Source of the DNA: Leptotrichia sp. oral taxon 218
GTDB lineage: Bacteria; Fusobacteriota; Fusobacteriia; Fusobacteriales; Leptotrichiaceae
Length of the DNA: 64,000 nucleotides
Reading direction: 5' to 3'
NCBI RefSeq assembly: GCF_018128225.1
Contig: NZ_CP072377.1
Span: 434,001 to 498,000, forward strand
The notes beneath the pieces are model-generated. The model ran no database searches and was not told the DNA's origin. It saw nothing but the letters and a program-made list of their open reading frames with translations. Both the position numbers and the translations under genes were made by a program. Shown piece by piece: positions 38,097 to 47,348 of the stretch (the first letter of the stretch is position 1; every line of letters starts with the position of its first letter).

Positions 38097-39221
38097 ATGA
38101 AAAAAATAGGAATTGTCGTAGGGAAATTTTTTCCACTTCACATAGGACATGTAAATTTGATTCAAAGAGCTAGTGGAATTGTGGAAAAGGTATATGTAGT
38201 CGTTTCATATTCGACTGATGGAGATGATCTTATTACTTCAAATTCTAGGTTTGTGAAAGAAATAACACCAAAGGACAGACTTCGTTTTGTAAAACAGACA
38301 TTTAAAAATCAGCCTAATATAGTTTCTTTTTTGTTTAACGAAGACGATTGTCCACCGTATCCAGATGGCTGGGAAAAGTGGTCAAAATTATTGAAAGAAG
38401 AAATTGAAAAAAGAGAAAATAGAGAAAAAAGAGAAAATGAAGAGAACAAAAAAAATTTGGATTGGAAAAATGATGTGATTTTCATAAGTAATCACAAAGA
38501 TGATAAAAAATATTATTTAAAGTATTTTGGCTCACAGACGAAATCAATTGATGAAAATTACAATGAATATAATGTAAATTCTCACGAAATCAGAGAAAAT
38601 CCAAGTAAATATTGGAATTATTTACCTCGAGAAGTAAGAGAGCATTTAATCCCCATTATAACCATATGTGGCGGTGAAAGCAGCGGAAAAAGCATTATGA
38701 TAGACAAACTTGCCAATGTGTTTAATACAAGTTCTGCTTGGGAATATGGACGAGAGTATGTTTTTGAAAAATTGGGTGGAGATGAAGATGCTTTGCAATA
38801 TTCGGATTATGAAAAGATAGTTTTTGGACATCAGTCAAATGTCTTGTATGCTGCAAGAAATGCGAATAAATTTGCACTGATTGATACGGATTACATCACA
38901 ACTTTAGCATTTTGCTTGACTTATGAAAAAAGGGACAATCCAATTGTCAGAGAATTTGTGCAAAATTATAGATTTGATCTTACTATACTTTTGGAAAATA
39001 ATGTAAAATGGGTAAATGATGGACTTCGTTCAATTGGAGATGACGACAGAAGAGAAAAATTTCAAAAATTATTAAAAACCTTGTACAAAGAGTACAATAT
39101 TTCATATGTGACTGTGAAATCAAATAGCTATGAAAACAGATATTTGGCTTGTAAGCATATTATAAAGGCATATTTAAACGGAGAAGAAAATTTGCAAGAA
39201 ATTGCCGATAGCTACGAGTAA
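38097..39221 (+). CDS. nadR: NadR-type NMN adenylyltransferase / ribosylnicotinamide kinase
   Basis: A bifunctional NAD salvage enzyme, 374 residues, without the N-terminal repressor HTH of the enterobacterial form. The nucleotidyltransferase domain has VVGKFFPLHIGHV (residues 8-20, HxGH) and ends with the VNSHEIRENPSKYW block. The kinase domain has the P-loop ITICGGESSGKS (about residue 190), WEYGREYVFEK and LIDTDYITT. A Lys/Glu-rich loop (about residues 102-120) is inserted in the first domain. An A-rich leader precedes the gene, and a frameshifted paralogue lies at 43392-44430. Confidence 0.9.
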   Translation: MKKIGIVVGKFFPLHIGHVNLIQRASGIVEKVYVVVSYSTDGDDLITSNSRFVKEITPKDRLRFVKQTFKNQPNIVSFLFNEDDCPPYPDGWEKWSKLLKEEIEKRENREKRENEENKKNLDWKNDVIFISNHKDDKKYYLKYFGSQTKSIDENYNEYNVNSHEIRENPSKYWNYLPREVREHLIPIITICGGESSGKSIMIDKLANVFNTSSAWEYGREYVFEKLGGDEDALQYSDYEKIVFGHQSNVLYAARNANKFALIDTDYITTLAFCLTYEKRDNPIVREFVQNYRFDLTILLENNVKWVNDGLRSIGDDDRREKFQKLLKTLYKEYNISYVTVKSNSYENRYLACKHIIKAYLNGEENLQEIADSYE

Positions 39222-39260
39222 TTTTTTGATGTTAAAATAAAAATTTTCGCATTTGGCAAG

Positions 39261-39289
39261 TTGCAAAATATATCAATATATGGTATAAT
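39261..39289 (+). promoter_or_regulatory. Promoter of rpmF
   Basis: TTGCAA (39261-39266) and TATAAT (39284-39289) spaced 17, with TGG before the -10. The leader before rpmF is about 140 bases. Confidence 0.75.
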
Positions 39290-39433
39290 GAATTACTGTA
39301 AAAATTTAGAAAGTTTTTTTAATATGATAAAAACTAAAAAATTTAAAGGCGGCAAATTTGTCAAAATAAAAAAATTTTTTAGTAAATTATCTATAAATAA
39401 AATGATAAAAATATGGAAAGGAGTCGATAAATA

Positions 39434-39628
39434 ATGGCAGTACCTAAGAAAAGAACTTCCAAAGCTAAAAGAAATATGAGAAGAGCACATGACGCAATTA
39501 CAGCTCCAAACATCGTAGTAGAAGCTGACGGAACAGTGAGAAGACCTCACAGATTAAATTTAGAAACAGGAGTATACAGAGGTAGACAAGTGTTAAAAGC
39601 TGACGAAACAACAACAGAAGCTGAATAA
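39434..39628 (+). CDS. rpmF: Large subunit ribosomal protein L32
   Basis: A 64-residue basic protein with the L32 signature [20 protein letters not shown]. It lacks the Cys pairs of zinc-binding L32 forms, having [18 protein letters not shown] where a CxxC would be, so it is the zinc-independent type. ATG 39434 follows GGAAAGGAG. It is a single-gene unit between its own promoter and two terminators. Confidence 0.95.
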   Translation: MAVPKKRTSKAKRNMRRAHDAITAPNIVVEADGTVRRPHRLNLETGVYRGRQVLKADETTTEAE

Positions 39629-39632
39629 TTAC

Positions 39633-39659
39633 AGGAGTTTAAAAACTCCTATTTTTTTT
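39633..39659 (+). terminator. Terminator after rpmF
   Basis: AGGAGTTT pairs with AAACTCCT, then eight T. Confidence 0.9.
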
Positions 39660-39682
39660 AAATTAAAATTATCGATTTTTAC

Positions 39683-39706
39683 ACTGACGAGAGTCAGTTT
39701 TTTTTT
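39683..39706 (+). terminator. Second terminator after rpmF
   Basis: ACTGAC-GAGA-GTCAGT followed by a run of T. Two terminators in tandem insulate rpmF from the next gene; a weak TATGGTAAAAT promoter (-10 at 39741-39746) follows. Confidence 0.85.
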
Positions 39707-39789
39707 ATTAAAAAAATTTTTTATTTTTAATAAAATATGGTAAAATATAAGTGTTAAAAAAATAAAATTTATTTTAGGAGGAAAATCAG

Positions 39790-40788
39790 ATGAAAAAAAT
39801 TATGAGAGGTGTGCTGTTATTCGGTATGCTGGGAGGAATGATTTTAGCTTGTGGAAATAAAAGTAATAATTCTAGCAATTCTACTAATTCACAAGCTGAA
39901 AAAAATGAGAAAGTTTATAGAATAGGAGTGTCACAAATTGTTGATCATCCAGCGTTGAATGCGGCAAAACAAGGATTTAAGGATGCACTTGCCAAAGCAG
40001 GTATAAAAGCGGATTATGATGATAAAATTGCAAATAATGAAATGAGTAATCAAACTTTAATAATGCAGCAATTTTCATCAGACAAAAAAGATTTAGTTTA
40101 TGCAATAACTACACCGACAGCTCAAGCAGCAAAAAATCAAGTGGATAAAAATATCCCTGTTGTCTTTGCTTCCGTGACAGATCCAAAAAGTGCAGGATTA
40201 GTGGGAATATCAAATGTTACTGGAACAAGTGGAGCAGCTCCAGTTGAAGAAAATTTGAAATTGATGAAAGAATTATTACCAAAAGCTAAAAATATAGGAA
40301 TAATTTATAATTCATCTGAACAAAATTCTGTTTCTGAAGTAAATAATTTGAAAAAATTAGCACCAAAATATGGATTTAATGTAGTTGACAAATCTGTAAC
40401 TAATGGAACTGAACTTGTGTCGGCAGCTAATCTTGTGGTAAAACAAGCTGACTTATTGTATGCAATTCAAGATAATACAGTCGCTTCATATATTTCAGCA
40501 ATATTGGACATTTTTAACAAAGAGAAAAAACCAATTTTTGGGACAAATAATATTTATTCGAATGCTGGAGGATTTATTTCACAAGGAACAACTGATTATG
40601 ATATAGGTTATCGTTCTGGAGAAATAGCTGCTCAAATATTAAAAGGTGAGAAAAAACCAAATGAAATTCCAATTGAAAATGTAAAAGATTTAAAAATTGA
40701 AGTAAATAAACAAAATATGGAATTATTGGGAATAAAAATTCCTGAAAGTATTTCAAAAAATATAAAATATGTAGAAACAAAAAAATAA
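39790..40788 (+). CDS. ABC transporter substrate-binding lipoprotein (TrpX/ABC_sub_bind family)
   Basis: A 332-residue periplasmic binding protein with a lipoprotein signal (MKKIMRGVLLFGMLGGMILAC, lipobox LAC-G) and a Ser/Asn linker. The two-lobed fold is marked by YRIGVSQIVDHPALNAAKQGF, VYAITTPTAQAA, IPVVFASVTDP and AAQILKGEKKPNEIPIE. This family binds aromatic amino acids or related small molecules in characterised cases, so a tryptophan/tyrosine ligand is possible but not shown. The permease and ATPase expected beside it are absent; the next gene is unrelated. Start ATG 39790 behind TTAGGAGGAAAA. Confidence 0.88.
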   Translation: MKKIMRGVLLFGMLGGMILACGNKSNNSSNSTNSQAEKNEKVYRIGVSQIVDHPALNAAKQGFKDALAKAGIKADYDDKIANNEMSNQTLIMQQFSSDKKDLVYAITTPTAQAAKNQVDKNIPVVFASVTDPKSAGLVGISNVTGTSGAAPVEENLKLMKELLPKAKNIGIIYNSSEQNSVSEVNNLKKLAPKYGFNVVDKSVTNGTELVSAANLVVKQADLLYAIQDNTVASYISAILDIFNKEKKPIFGTNNIYSNAGGFISQGTTDYDIGYRSGEIAAQILKGEKKPNEIPIENVKDLKIEVNKQNMELLGIKIPESISKNIKYVETKK

Positions 40789-40947
40789 ATGAAAAATTAA
40801 ACAATCGAAAAAATTAAAGATTAAAAATTAAAAATAGAAAATTAAAAAATAAAGAGTAAAAAATAAAAAAATAAAAAAATAATAGAAGAAAAAATAAAAT
40901 AAATAAAGTAAAATAAAATAAAACAAAAAAGGAAGTGAAAAAAGTTT
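40789..40947 (+). other. A-rich, C-poor leader tract
   Basis: About 150 bases of repeated AAATTAAA/AAATAAA blocks with almost no C, ending in AAAAGGAAGTG before the lipoprotein start. No gene or terminator seen. Confidence 0.55.
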
Positions 40948-41562
40948 ATGAAAAAAAGTTTTTTTAAAATATGCTTTTTAATTGGGATTTTATCAGTTTT
41001 AGCAATTAGCTGTAATAAAGAATCTGATCCAGCAAATGTGGAAAAACCTGAAGAAAATATTTCACAATCTCAATCAAGCGATGAAAATAGCAGCAGCACA
41101 TCTGATGCAACAAGCGGACAACAGCAATCACAGCAAACTCAAACTTTGGATACAACAAATCCAACTAAGACAGCATTGCAGCCACAAAATGGTCAAAGTG
41201 AAAATGCTGATCAACCTCAATCTCAATCTCAACCTCAAGTTCAATCTCAGACGCAAGGTGGAGGTCAACAAACTCCAAATCCTCAAGCAAAAAATAGTCC
41301 GACATTAAAACATGTAGACGGCGTTTTGGGACATCAATTTTCACTTGATGATAGAGTGGTCACTTTTGAAAGACAGGGAACACAATATAGAGTGGTTTAT
41401 ACAGTTGAAGGTGAAAATGGGACAAGTGTAGAAAAGAAAAATTTATCATTTAATCAAAAAAGTGATAGTTTATCGGACGGAACTTACACTTATAAAGTAA
41501 AAAATAATAAATTAGGATTATATGGAAATGGTGGAAAACAGTTGATATTTGTATTACAATAA
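40948..41562 (+). CDS. Gln/Ser-rich putative lipoprotein
   Basis: A 204-residue secreted lipoprotein: signal MKKSFFKICFLIGILSVLAISC with lipobox AIS-C, then a long disordered Gln/Ser/Thr/Pro-rich spacer (about residues 25-120) and a compact C-terminal domain (VDGVLGHQFSLDDRVVTFER, YRVVYTVEG, GTYTYKVKNNKLGLYG) that looks like a small beta-sandwich. I do not recognise the family. The spacer suggests a domain held away from the membrane. Start ATG 40948; GGAAGTG lies about 14 bases upstream, which is long. Confidence 0.75.
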   Translation: MKKSFFKICFLIGILSVLAISCNKESDPANVEKPEENISQSQSSDENSSSTSDATSGQQQSQQTQTLDTTNPTKTALQPQNGQSENADQPQSQSQPQVQSQTQGGGQQTPNPQAKNSPTLKHVDGVLGHQFSLDDRVVTFERQGTQYRVVYTVEGENGTSVEKKNLSFNQKSDSLSDGTYTYKVKNNKLGLYGNGGKQLIFVLQ

Positions 41563-41572
41563 ATAAAATAAA

Positions 41573-41608
41573 AAAACTGTCTTATTTATGAAAGTAAGGC
41601 AGTTTTTA
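41573..41608. terminator. Bidirectional terminator between lipoprotein and Na/Pi cotransporter
   Basis: AAAACTG-T-CTTA pairs with TAAG-G-CAGTTTT, with A and T runs on both sides, serving two convergent genes. Confidence 0.8.
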
Positions 41609-41620
41609 TTTTTTATATTT

Positions 41621-43270
41621 TTATTTACTAGCTTTGTTTTCAATCATTTTTTCAACTAAATTTCTTCCATGATCTCCAACTCTTGTGAAGTGAGAAATTA
41701 CATCTATGTAGTAAAGTCCAGCTTTTACATCACATTCCTGTTTACTTACCCTTTTTATGTGAGCTTTTCTTACTTCTTTTTCTTTTCTATATAATTCATT
41801 GTGTAAATCAATTACAGAAAAAGCTTTTTCATTGTCATTTTCTTTTAATGCTTCAATTGCTGTTTCAATTAATTTTACAGTAATTTCAAGAAGTTTGCTC
41901 ACTTCATTATGTGCTACTTCAGAAAAGACAAGTTCTTTTTTGATTTCATATTGCACATCTTTAACTATTCCAAAAGCGTGATCACCGATTCTCTCAACAT
42001 CTCGACACATATCTAGGTAGATGCTTATTTCTTCTCCCTCTTTTTCAGTAAAAGTTCCTTGTGATAACATTGTTAAATATTTTGTGATTTCCTGATCCAT
42101 GCTATTTATGTTATCTTCAGAAAGTTCAACATTTTTAGCTAATTTTTCATTGTGTGAATGAAAGAACTCAACTGATTCTTTTAAATTTTCAAGAGCCATT
42201 GAAACCATAATTAACATTTCCTGCTTAACTTGTCCAATTGCAATAGAAGGTGCATTTAATAAAGCAATATCTAAATATTTTGGCTTAAATTCTTCTGCTT
42301 TGTCTTCATCTTTTTCTTTTATTACTTTAACAACTATATATTCTAAAACTTTTATAAATGGAAATAAAAGTATAGTTGTAGCAATATTAAAGGAAGCGTG
42401 AGCAAACGCAATTGTAACTTTTGGATTTAAATGAAAAACTTGCTGCATTTTAGTCACATACATTGTAAAAGGAATTAAAAAAATCATAAATATTATAGTT
42501 CCAATCATATTGAATAATGTATGAGATAATGCAAGTCTTTTTGCCGATGTATTAGCTCCTATCGAAGCTAAGATAGCTGTTATTGTAGTCCCGATATTAT
42601 CTCCAAAAAGTACTGGAAGCAAAGATTTTAATGGCATAAGTCCTTCTTGATAAATATTTTGAATAATACTTATTGTGGCACTTGACGCTTGAACTGCCAT
42701 GGTCATTCCTGTTCCTAAAAATACTCCCAAAAATGGATTTTTTCCTAAACTTGTAGTCAAAGTTTTAAAAGCGGGAAGATATCTAAGTGGAGCCATCGCA
42801 TCTGACATTAAACTCAGTGCAAAAAATATTCCACCAAATCCAAATAAAATTCTCCCAGTGTTATTCATAGTCTGATTTTTAAAGAAAAATAGACATAAAG
42901 AACCTATAAATATAATTGGAAGTGCATAATGAGATATATTAAATCCAATGATAAATGTTGTAATTGTTGTACCAATATTAGCTCCCATTACAATTCCTAT
43001 AGCTTGACGAAGTGTCAGTAATCCCGCTCCGACAAGTCCTATTGTAATTACTGTCGTTCCTGAACTCGATTGAATAAGAGCTGTTATTAAAATTCCAACT
43101 AAGACTCCTAAAAAAGGCGAAGTTGTATATTTATCCAAAATATATCGAAGTTTGTCTCCAGCTGCCATTTGAAGTCCGTCTCCCATATATTTCATATAAA
43201 ATAGAAATAATCCAAGTCCACCTAAAAATCCGAATATCATCTGTTGGTAGTTAATCGACGCAGCATTCAT
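41621..43270 (-). CDS. Na/Pi cotransporter family protein with PhoU-like domain
   Basis: A 549-residue membrane protein of the NptA/YjbB family. It has two copies of the QSSS-type repeat (ALIQSSSGTTVITIGL, about residue 65, and MAVQASSATISIIQ, about 190), each with a following G-x-N-I-G-T-T motif, spread over about eight membrane segments. A C-terminal PhoU-like helical domain follows (about 340-549). Family members move phosphate with sodium; some influence phosphate signalling. The start is ATG 43270, with AAAGGAATG upstream. A TATGGTATAAC sequence near 43341 on the minus strand may be its promoter. Confidence 0.88.
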   Translation of the reverse strand: MNAASINYQQMIFGFLGGLGLFLFYMKYMGDGLQMAAGDKLRYILDKYTTSPFLGVLVGILITALIQSSSGTTVITIGLVGAGLLTLRQAIGIVMGANIGTTITTFIIGFNISHYALPIIFIGSLCLFFFKNQTMNNTGRILFGFGGIFFALSLMSDAMAPLRYLPAFKTLTTSLGKNPFLGVFLGTGMTMAVQASSATISIIQNIYQEGLMPLKSLLPVLFGDNIGTTITAILASIGANTSAKRLALSHTLFNMIGTIIFMIFLIPFTMYVTKMQQVFHLNPKVTIAFAHASFNIATTILLFPFIKVLEYIVVKVIKEKDEDKAEEFKPKYLDIALLNAPSIAIGQVKQEMLIMVSMALENLKESVEFFHSHNEKLAKNVELSEDNINSMDQEITKYLTMLSQGTFTEKEGEEISIYLDMCRDVERIGDHAFGIVKDVQYEIKKELVFSEVAHNEVSKLLEITVKLIETAIEALKENDNEKAFSVIDLHNELYRKEKEVRKAHIKRVSKQECDVKAGLYYIDVISHFTRVGDHGRNLVEKMIENKASK

Positions 43271-43391
43271 TAATTTTTCATTCCTTTCTAAAAATAATTT
43301 TTTTTATATGAATAATAAAAATTCATTCACAAGTAGTTATACCATATTTTAAAGAATTTTCCTACAGAATATTAATAAAATTTACATTAAA

Positions 43392-44430
43392 TTATTCAAT
43401 CAGTTTATTTATATAATCAAGGGATAAATTGTAAATTTCTGTAAAATTATTATTTTTTAATTTTAAATTTATCATTTTTTTATTATTTTTTGCTAAAATT
43501 TCTTTTAAATTTTCATCAAATTCTTTTATTTTAGGAGTTTTTTTCTCGTTTTCAATATAAAAAATTAAATCAAAATCTTCTTTTTTTATAAGATTATTAA
43601 TAATATTATTTTCTTTTTTTATCCAATTCCAGTAAATTAGCTTGAAGTGAACAAAATTCAGTATCAATAAAAATTAATTTATTAGAATTTTTTATGGATT
43701 TTGAAATTTTTTCTTGGTGTTTTTGAGCAATATGTTGAAAGTCTTTTTCTTCTAAGTTTTTTAAATTATTTTTTTGGGAATATTTTTTTTTGTAATCTTC
43801 CACAAAATTTGTGTTATAACAATTTGACAATTTGTGAACTAAAGTTGTTTTTCCTGAGTGTGGAGTTCCTATAATTGCCACTTTTACTGCAAAAAATTCC
43901 TGTACAGGTTTTGGCATAAAATCCCAGTTATGATATGGAGAATTTCTCACTTCAGTTGCGCTTATTGGAAAATTGTCACGATTTATATCAATTGTTTGAA
44001 TTTTCAAATTTTTACTAAAAACTTTTTCAGAATTTGGAAGAGTTAAAAAATTATTCTTGTAATTTTCAACATCTTGCGGTTCATTTGAAAAAATTACATC
44101 AACTTTTATATTATTTTTTAATAAAGTTTCAAAAACTCTCTCACTCCAAAGTTTCCATCCATTTGGATAAAATGGAATACCATCTTCAGCCAAATGAATA
44201 ATTTTTATATTATTTTGATATTTAAAAATACTTTCCACAAAATTTAATCTATCTTTTATAGTCGGCATCTTTTTCATTTTAGATTTTTTAAACAGGTCTT
44301 TGTCACGGGTATTATCGCTGCAGACGACAACATAAAGCTCGTCAATTAAGCCACTGGCTTTTTGAATAAAGTCAACATGTCCCATATGAATTGGATAAAA
44401 TTTTCCAAATATTATACCAGTTTTTTTCAT
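43392..44430 (-). pseudogene. Second NadR-type gene, frameshifted
   Basis: A nadR paralogue read from ATG 44430: GIIFGKFYPIHMGHV in the nucleotidyltransferase part and IIGTPHSGKTTLVHKL in the kinase part, then FIDTEFCSLQANLLELDKK. At an A7 run (T7 on the plus strand, 43614-43620) the frame meets a stop at 43606. Removing one A lets the frame continue (ENNIINNLIKKEDFDLIFYIEN and onward) to a stop at 43392, for about 345 residues in all. This is either a recent mutation, a sequence error, or a gene expressed by slippage. It is the last gene of the minus-strand group after the YihY gene (18 bases). Confidence 0.8.
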
Positions 44431-44448
44431 AATTACACTCCTAATTTT

Positions 44449-46041
44449 TTATAAAAATTTCCATTTTCCATTTTCATATTTTATTTTTGGTGAATCGTCG
44501 TCATTGTTGCCGTCGTCATTATTTTTTTTCTCATTTTCTGAATCATCTTTGTTATCATGAGAATCTGAATTTTTATCTTTTTCTTTCTCTGTTTTTTTCT
44601 TTTCTCTTTCATTCTCATTCTCATTTTTTTTATTTTTATTTTCATTTTTATTTTTATTTTCTGCGTTATCTTCTTCCAAATTTTCATCTTCTTTTTTTAC
44701 AATTGTTCCAAGTTTTTCAGTTCTCTTTGGTCGTTCGTCTAAGAAAGTTGGTATTCCTTGCTTATTATAACTTTTGACATTTTCAGGAAATTGTATATCA
44801 AAAATATCTCTTTTTTCAATTTTTCTAAATGCCAATTTTTGCTGAATTTTCTCAAGAATTCTCTTGTCTTCTCTATTCAAGTTTTTGAATACATCAGCAT
44901 AATATTCAATATTTTTTGTGTCAAACTCTTTCATAAATTCATTTATCGTGATAGCTTCAGGATTGTAGGCAATTTGATAAATTGATTCTGAATTTTTTCC
45001 TGAAAATACTTCGTTTACAAATCCCATTTTTTCTAAATCGGACAAAATATCTTTGACAAAAAGCACATCCATTCCAAGTCGATCCGATAATTTTTGAAAA
45101 GTAAAAGGTTCTTTTTTTTGTGCAAAATTTTTGATAATTAGCGATAAAATAAGCATTCCAGCTTCCCTTTTAATCTTAATTGGCATTTCAATCTCTTCTT
45201 TATACAAAAATTTGTCCGAAGTTTGAATTGAAAAAGCAATTTGTGCACCAAGTAAAATTGTAACCCAAATATATTGAATAAAAATCAAAAAAATAGGGAT
45301 TAGCGCTAAACTTCCATAAATTATATTATAGCTTGTAATAATTGATTGAAGTAGTAAAAATAGCAGTTTCCAGCAAAAAGTCAAAATTGTTGTGATAAAT
45401 CCAGCAATTAACGCAGGTTTTATTTTTACATTTGTATTTGGAATCAAATAAAATATAAAAGAAAATAAAATTATATAAGTTAATGGACCTGAAATTGCTA
45501 TAAATAAATCAATAAAAACTGATTGCTTTGAAAAATAATGAATAAGTTCATCAATTACAAAAGAATTTAATGCTGACAACGCCACAAAAAATATTGGTCC
45601 TAAAAATATAATTGCAACATAATCGACAATTCTTCTGGGAAGTGAACGCTTTTTATTTATTCTCCAAATTTTATTAAACGAATTTTCTAGCATAATCAAA
45701 ACTTTTACAACAGAATAGATTAAAACAATAATTCCAATTCCAGCCAGTAAATTTCCTTCAGTGGAAGCAAGTAGTCTTTGTGCAACGCTTAAAATAGATT
45801 TTATAATCGAACTGTTTGGTAACAGCTCAAACATTTTTTTTATAAATATTTTGTCAAATCCAAATCCTCTGGTAATACCAAGAATTAGTGCCACGAACGG
45901 GAAAACTGCCAAAAGAGAATAATAAGTCAGTGAAATCGCAAGTATTTGAGTTTCTCCATCCCTGTAATTTTTGTAAATTAAATAAATCATTCTTTTTAAA
46001 TCATTAAAACTTTTTTTTGTACTTTCTAAATTCATCTCCAT
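44449..46041 (-). CDS. YihY/BrkB family membrane protein with charged C-terminal tail
   Basis: A 530-residue protein with about six membrane helices in residues 30-290 (YYSLLAVFPFVALILGI, GIIVLIYSVVKVLIMLEN, YVAIIFLGPIFFVALSAL, and so on), the YihY/BrkB family once wrongly called RNase BN. A cytoplasmic winged-helix-like part follows (about 295-430), then some 90 residues very rich in Lys, Glu, Asn and Asp. The tail is low-complexity and probably disordered. Its function is unknown. It is 20 bases downstream of thiI. Start ATG 46041; the ribosome site is weak (GGAGAAAAATGG). Confidence 0.85.
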   Translation of the reverse strand: MEMNLESTKKSFNDLKRMIYLIYKNYRDGETQILAISLTYYSLLAVFPFVALILGITRGFGFDKIFIKKMFELLPNSSIIKSILSVAQRLLASTEGNLLAGIGIIVLIYSVVKVLIMLENSFNKIWRINKKRSLPRRIVDYVAIIFLGPIFFVALSALNSFVIDELIHYFSKQSVFIDLFIAISGPLTYIILFSFIFYLIPNTNVKIKPALIAGFITTILTFCWKLLFLLLQSIITSYNIIYGSLALIPIFLIFIQYIWVTILLGAQIAFSIQTSDKFLYKEEIEMPIKIKREAGMLILSLIIKNFAQKKEPFTFQKLSDRLGMDVLFVKDILSDLEKMGFVNEVFSGKNSESIYQIAYNPEAITINEFMKEFDTKNIEYYADVFKNLNREDKRILEKIQQKLAFRKIEKRDIFDIQFPENVKSYNKQGIPTFLDERPKRTEKLGTIVKKEDENLEEDNAENKNKNENKNKKNENENEREKKKTEKEKDKNSDSHDNKDDSENEKKNNDDGNNDDDSPKIKYENGKWKFL

Positions 46042-46061
46042 TTTTCTCCATTTTTCTTAAT

Positions 46062-47252
46062 TTATCCAAAATTAAAATATTCTTTTTCGTTAAAAATTTC
46101 GTTCATTAATTCGTCGTAATTTTCAATTTTTGCTTCTTCTTCTAGTATATCTTCCAATTTTGGATTTGTAACAGGATGTTTTGGAGCAAAAATTACACAA
46201 GAATCTTCGTGCGGCTCAATTGACTTCTCATAAGTTCCAATTTCCTTTGCAATATCTATAATTTCAGTCTTATCCATCCCGATAAGCGGTCTAAAGACAG
46301 GAAGTTTTTCCATACAGGCATTTGTGCAAGTAAGTCCTCCTAATGTTTGAGAAGCAACTTGACCTAAACTTTCTCCCGTAATTAGCGCTTGATATTGCAT
46401 TGTATTTGCAAGTCTTTCGCTAAGTCTCATCATAACTCTTCTTGTCAAAATAGTCGCATATTCTTTTCTAGTTTTGCTATTAATTTCTTCTTGTAACTTC
46501 AAAATATTAATCGTATAAAGTCTTGATTTTCCAGTATAATCAGTCAAAATATCGGTTAATTCCTTAATTTTTTCAAGTGCCTGCTTACTTGTAAAAGGAA
46601 AGCTGTTAAATGTCACAAAGTTTATTCTCATTCCTCTTTTCGCCATCATAAATGAAGCAACTGGACTGTCAATTCCTCCAGAAAGCAAAACTAACCCTTT
46701 TCCAGTCGATCCAAGCGGAAGTCCGCCGTAAGTTTTGATTCTAGTTGTATAAATATAAACTTCTTTTCTTATATCAATGTATATCATAACATCAGGATCT
46801 TTCATCTTAACTTTTTCAAAAGGACTGTTAATTAACACAAAAGCTCCGACTTCTTTAGCGTAGTCCATAGAATTAATGGGAAATCCCTTATTGCTTCTGT
46901 TGACAGAAATTTTAAAAGTTCTGGCTCCTTTTTCATACGCATAATTTGCAAATTCCAAAACTTTTTCTTTAATTTTTTCATCTTCTTGCGAAACTTTGGT
47001 CGACTGATTTATTCCAACAATTCCAAAAACTTTTTTTAGTTTTTCTGTGATTTTTTCCAAATCTTTTGGATCAGTCAAAACATATAATTTAGATAAATCT
47101 TCAATTAATTTAAAGTCAAATCCTTTTAAGTTTCTATTTATTCTATTTCTCAATTTTCGCTCAAATTGTCCCCGATTTTTACCTTTTAGCGAAAGTTCGC
47201 CATAAGAAAGACCTATTGCGTTAAGCAAACTTTTGTCCGTATATTTTTCCAT
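46062..47252 (-). CDS. thiI: tRNA 4-thiouridine synthase ThiI
   Basis: Transfers sulfur to U8 of tRNA and, in many bacteria, to ThiS for thiamin. It has 396 residues: NFLD and THUMP domains (about 1-165) and a PP-loop adenylation domain with VLLSGGIDSPVASFMMAKRG (about residue 184). It lacks the C-terminal rhodanese domain, so a cysteine desulfurase must hand sulfur over directly, as with NifZ in Bacillus. The desulfurase at 48046-49191 in the same strand group is a natural partner. An A-rich leader of about 95 bases precedes the gene. Confidence 0.92.
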   Translation of the reverse strand: MEKYTDKSLLNAIGLSYGELSLKGKNRGQFERKLRNRINRNLKGFDFKLIEDLSKLYVLTDPKDLEKITEKLKKVFGIVGINQSTKVSQEDEKIKEKVLEFANYAYEKGARTFKISVNRSNKGFPINSMDYAKEVGAFVLINSPFEKVKMKDPDVMIYIDIRKEVYIYTTRIKTYGGLPLGSTGKGLVLLSGGIDSPVASFMMAKRGMRINFVTFNSFPFTSKQALEKIKELTDILTDYTGKSRLYTINILKLQEEINSKTRKEYATILTRRVMMRLSERLANTMQYQALITGESLGQVASQTLGGLTCTNACMEKLPVFRPLIGMDKTEIIDIAKEIGTYEKSIEPHEDSCVIFAPKHPVTNPKLEDILEEEAKIENYDELMNEIFNEKEYFNFG

Positions 47253-47348
47253 TTTTATTTTTTCCCTTTCTTTAATTTTTTTATTTTTTAATTCTTTGAT
47301 TCTTATATTCTCAATTCTTAATTTTTATTTTTTTATTTTTTTATTTTT

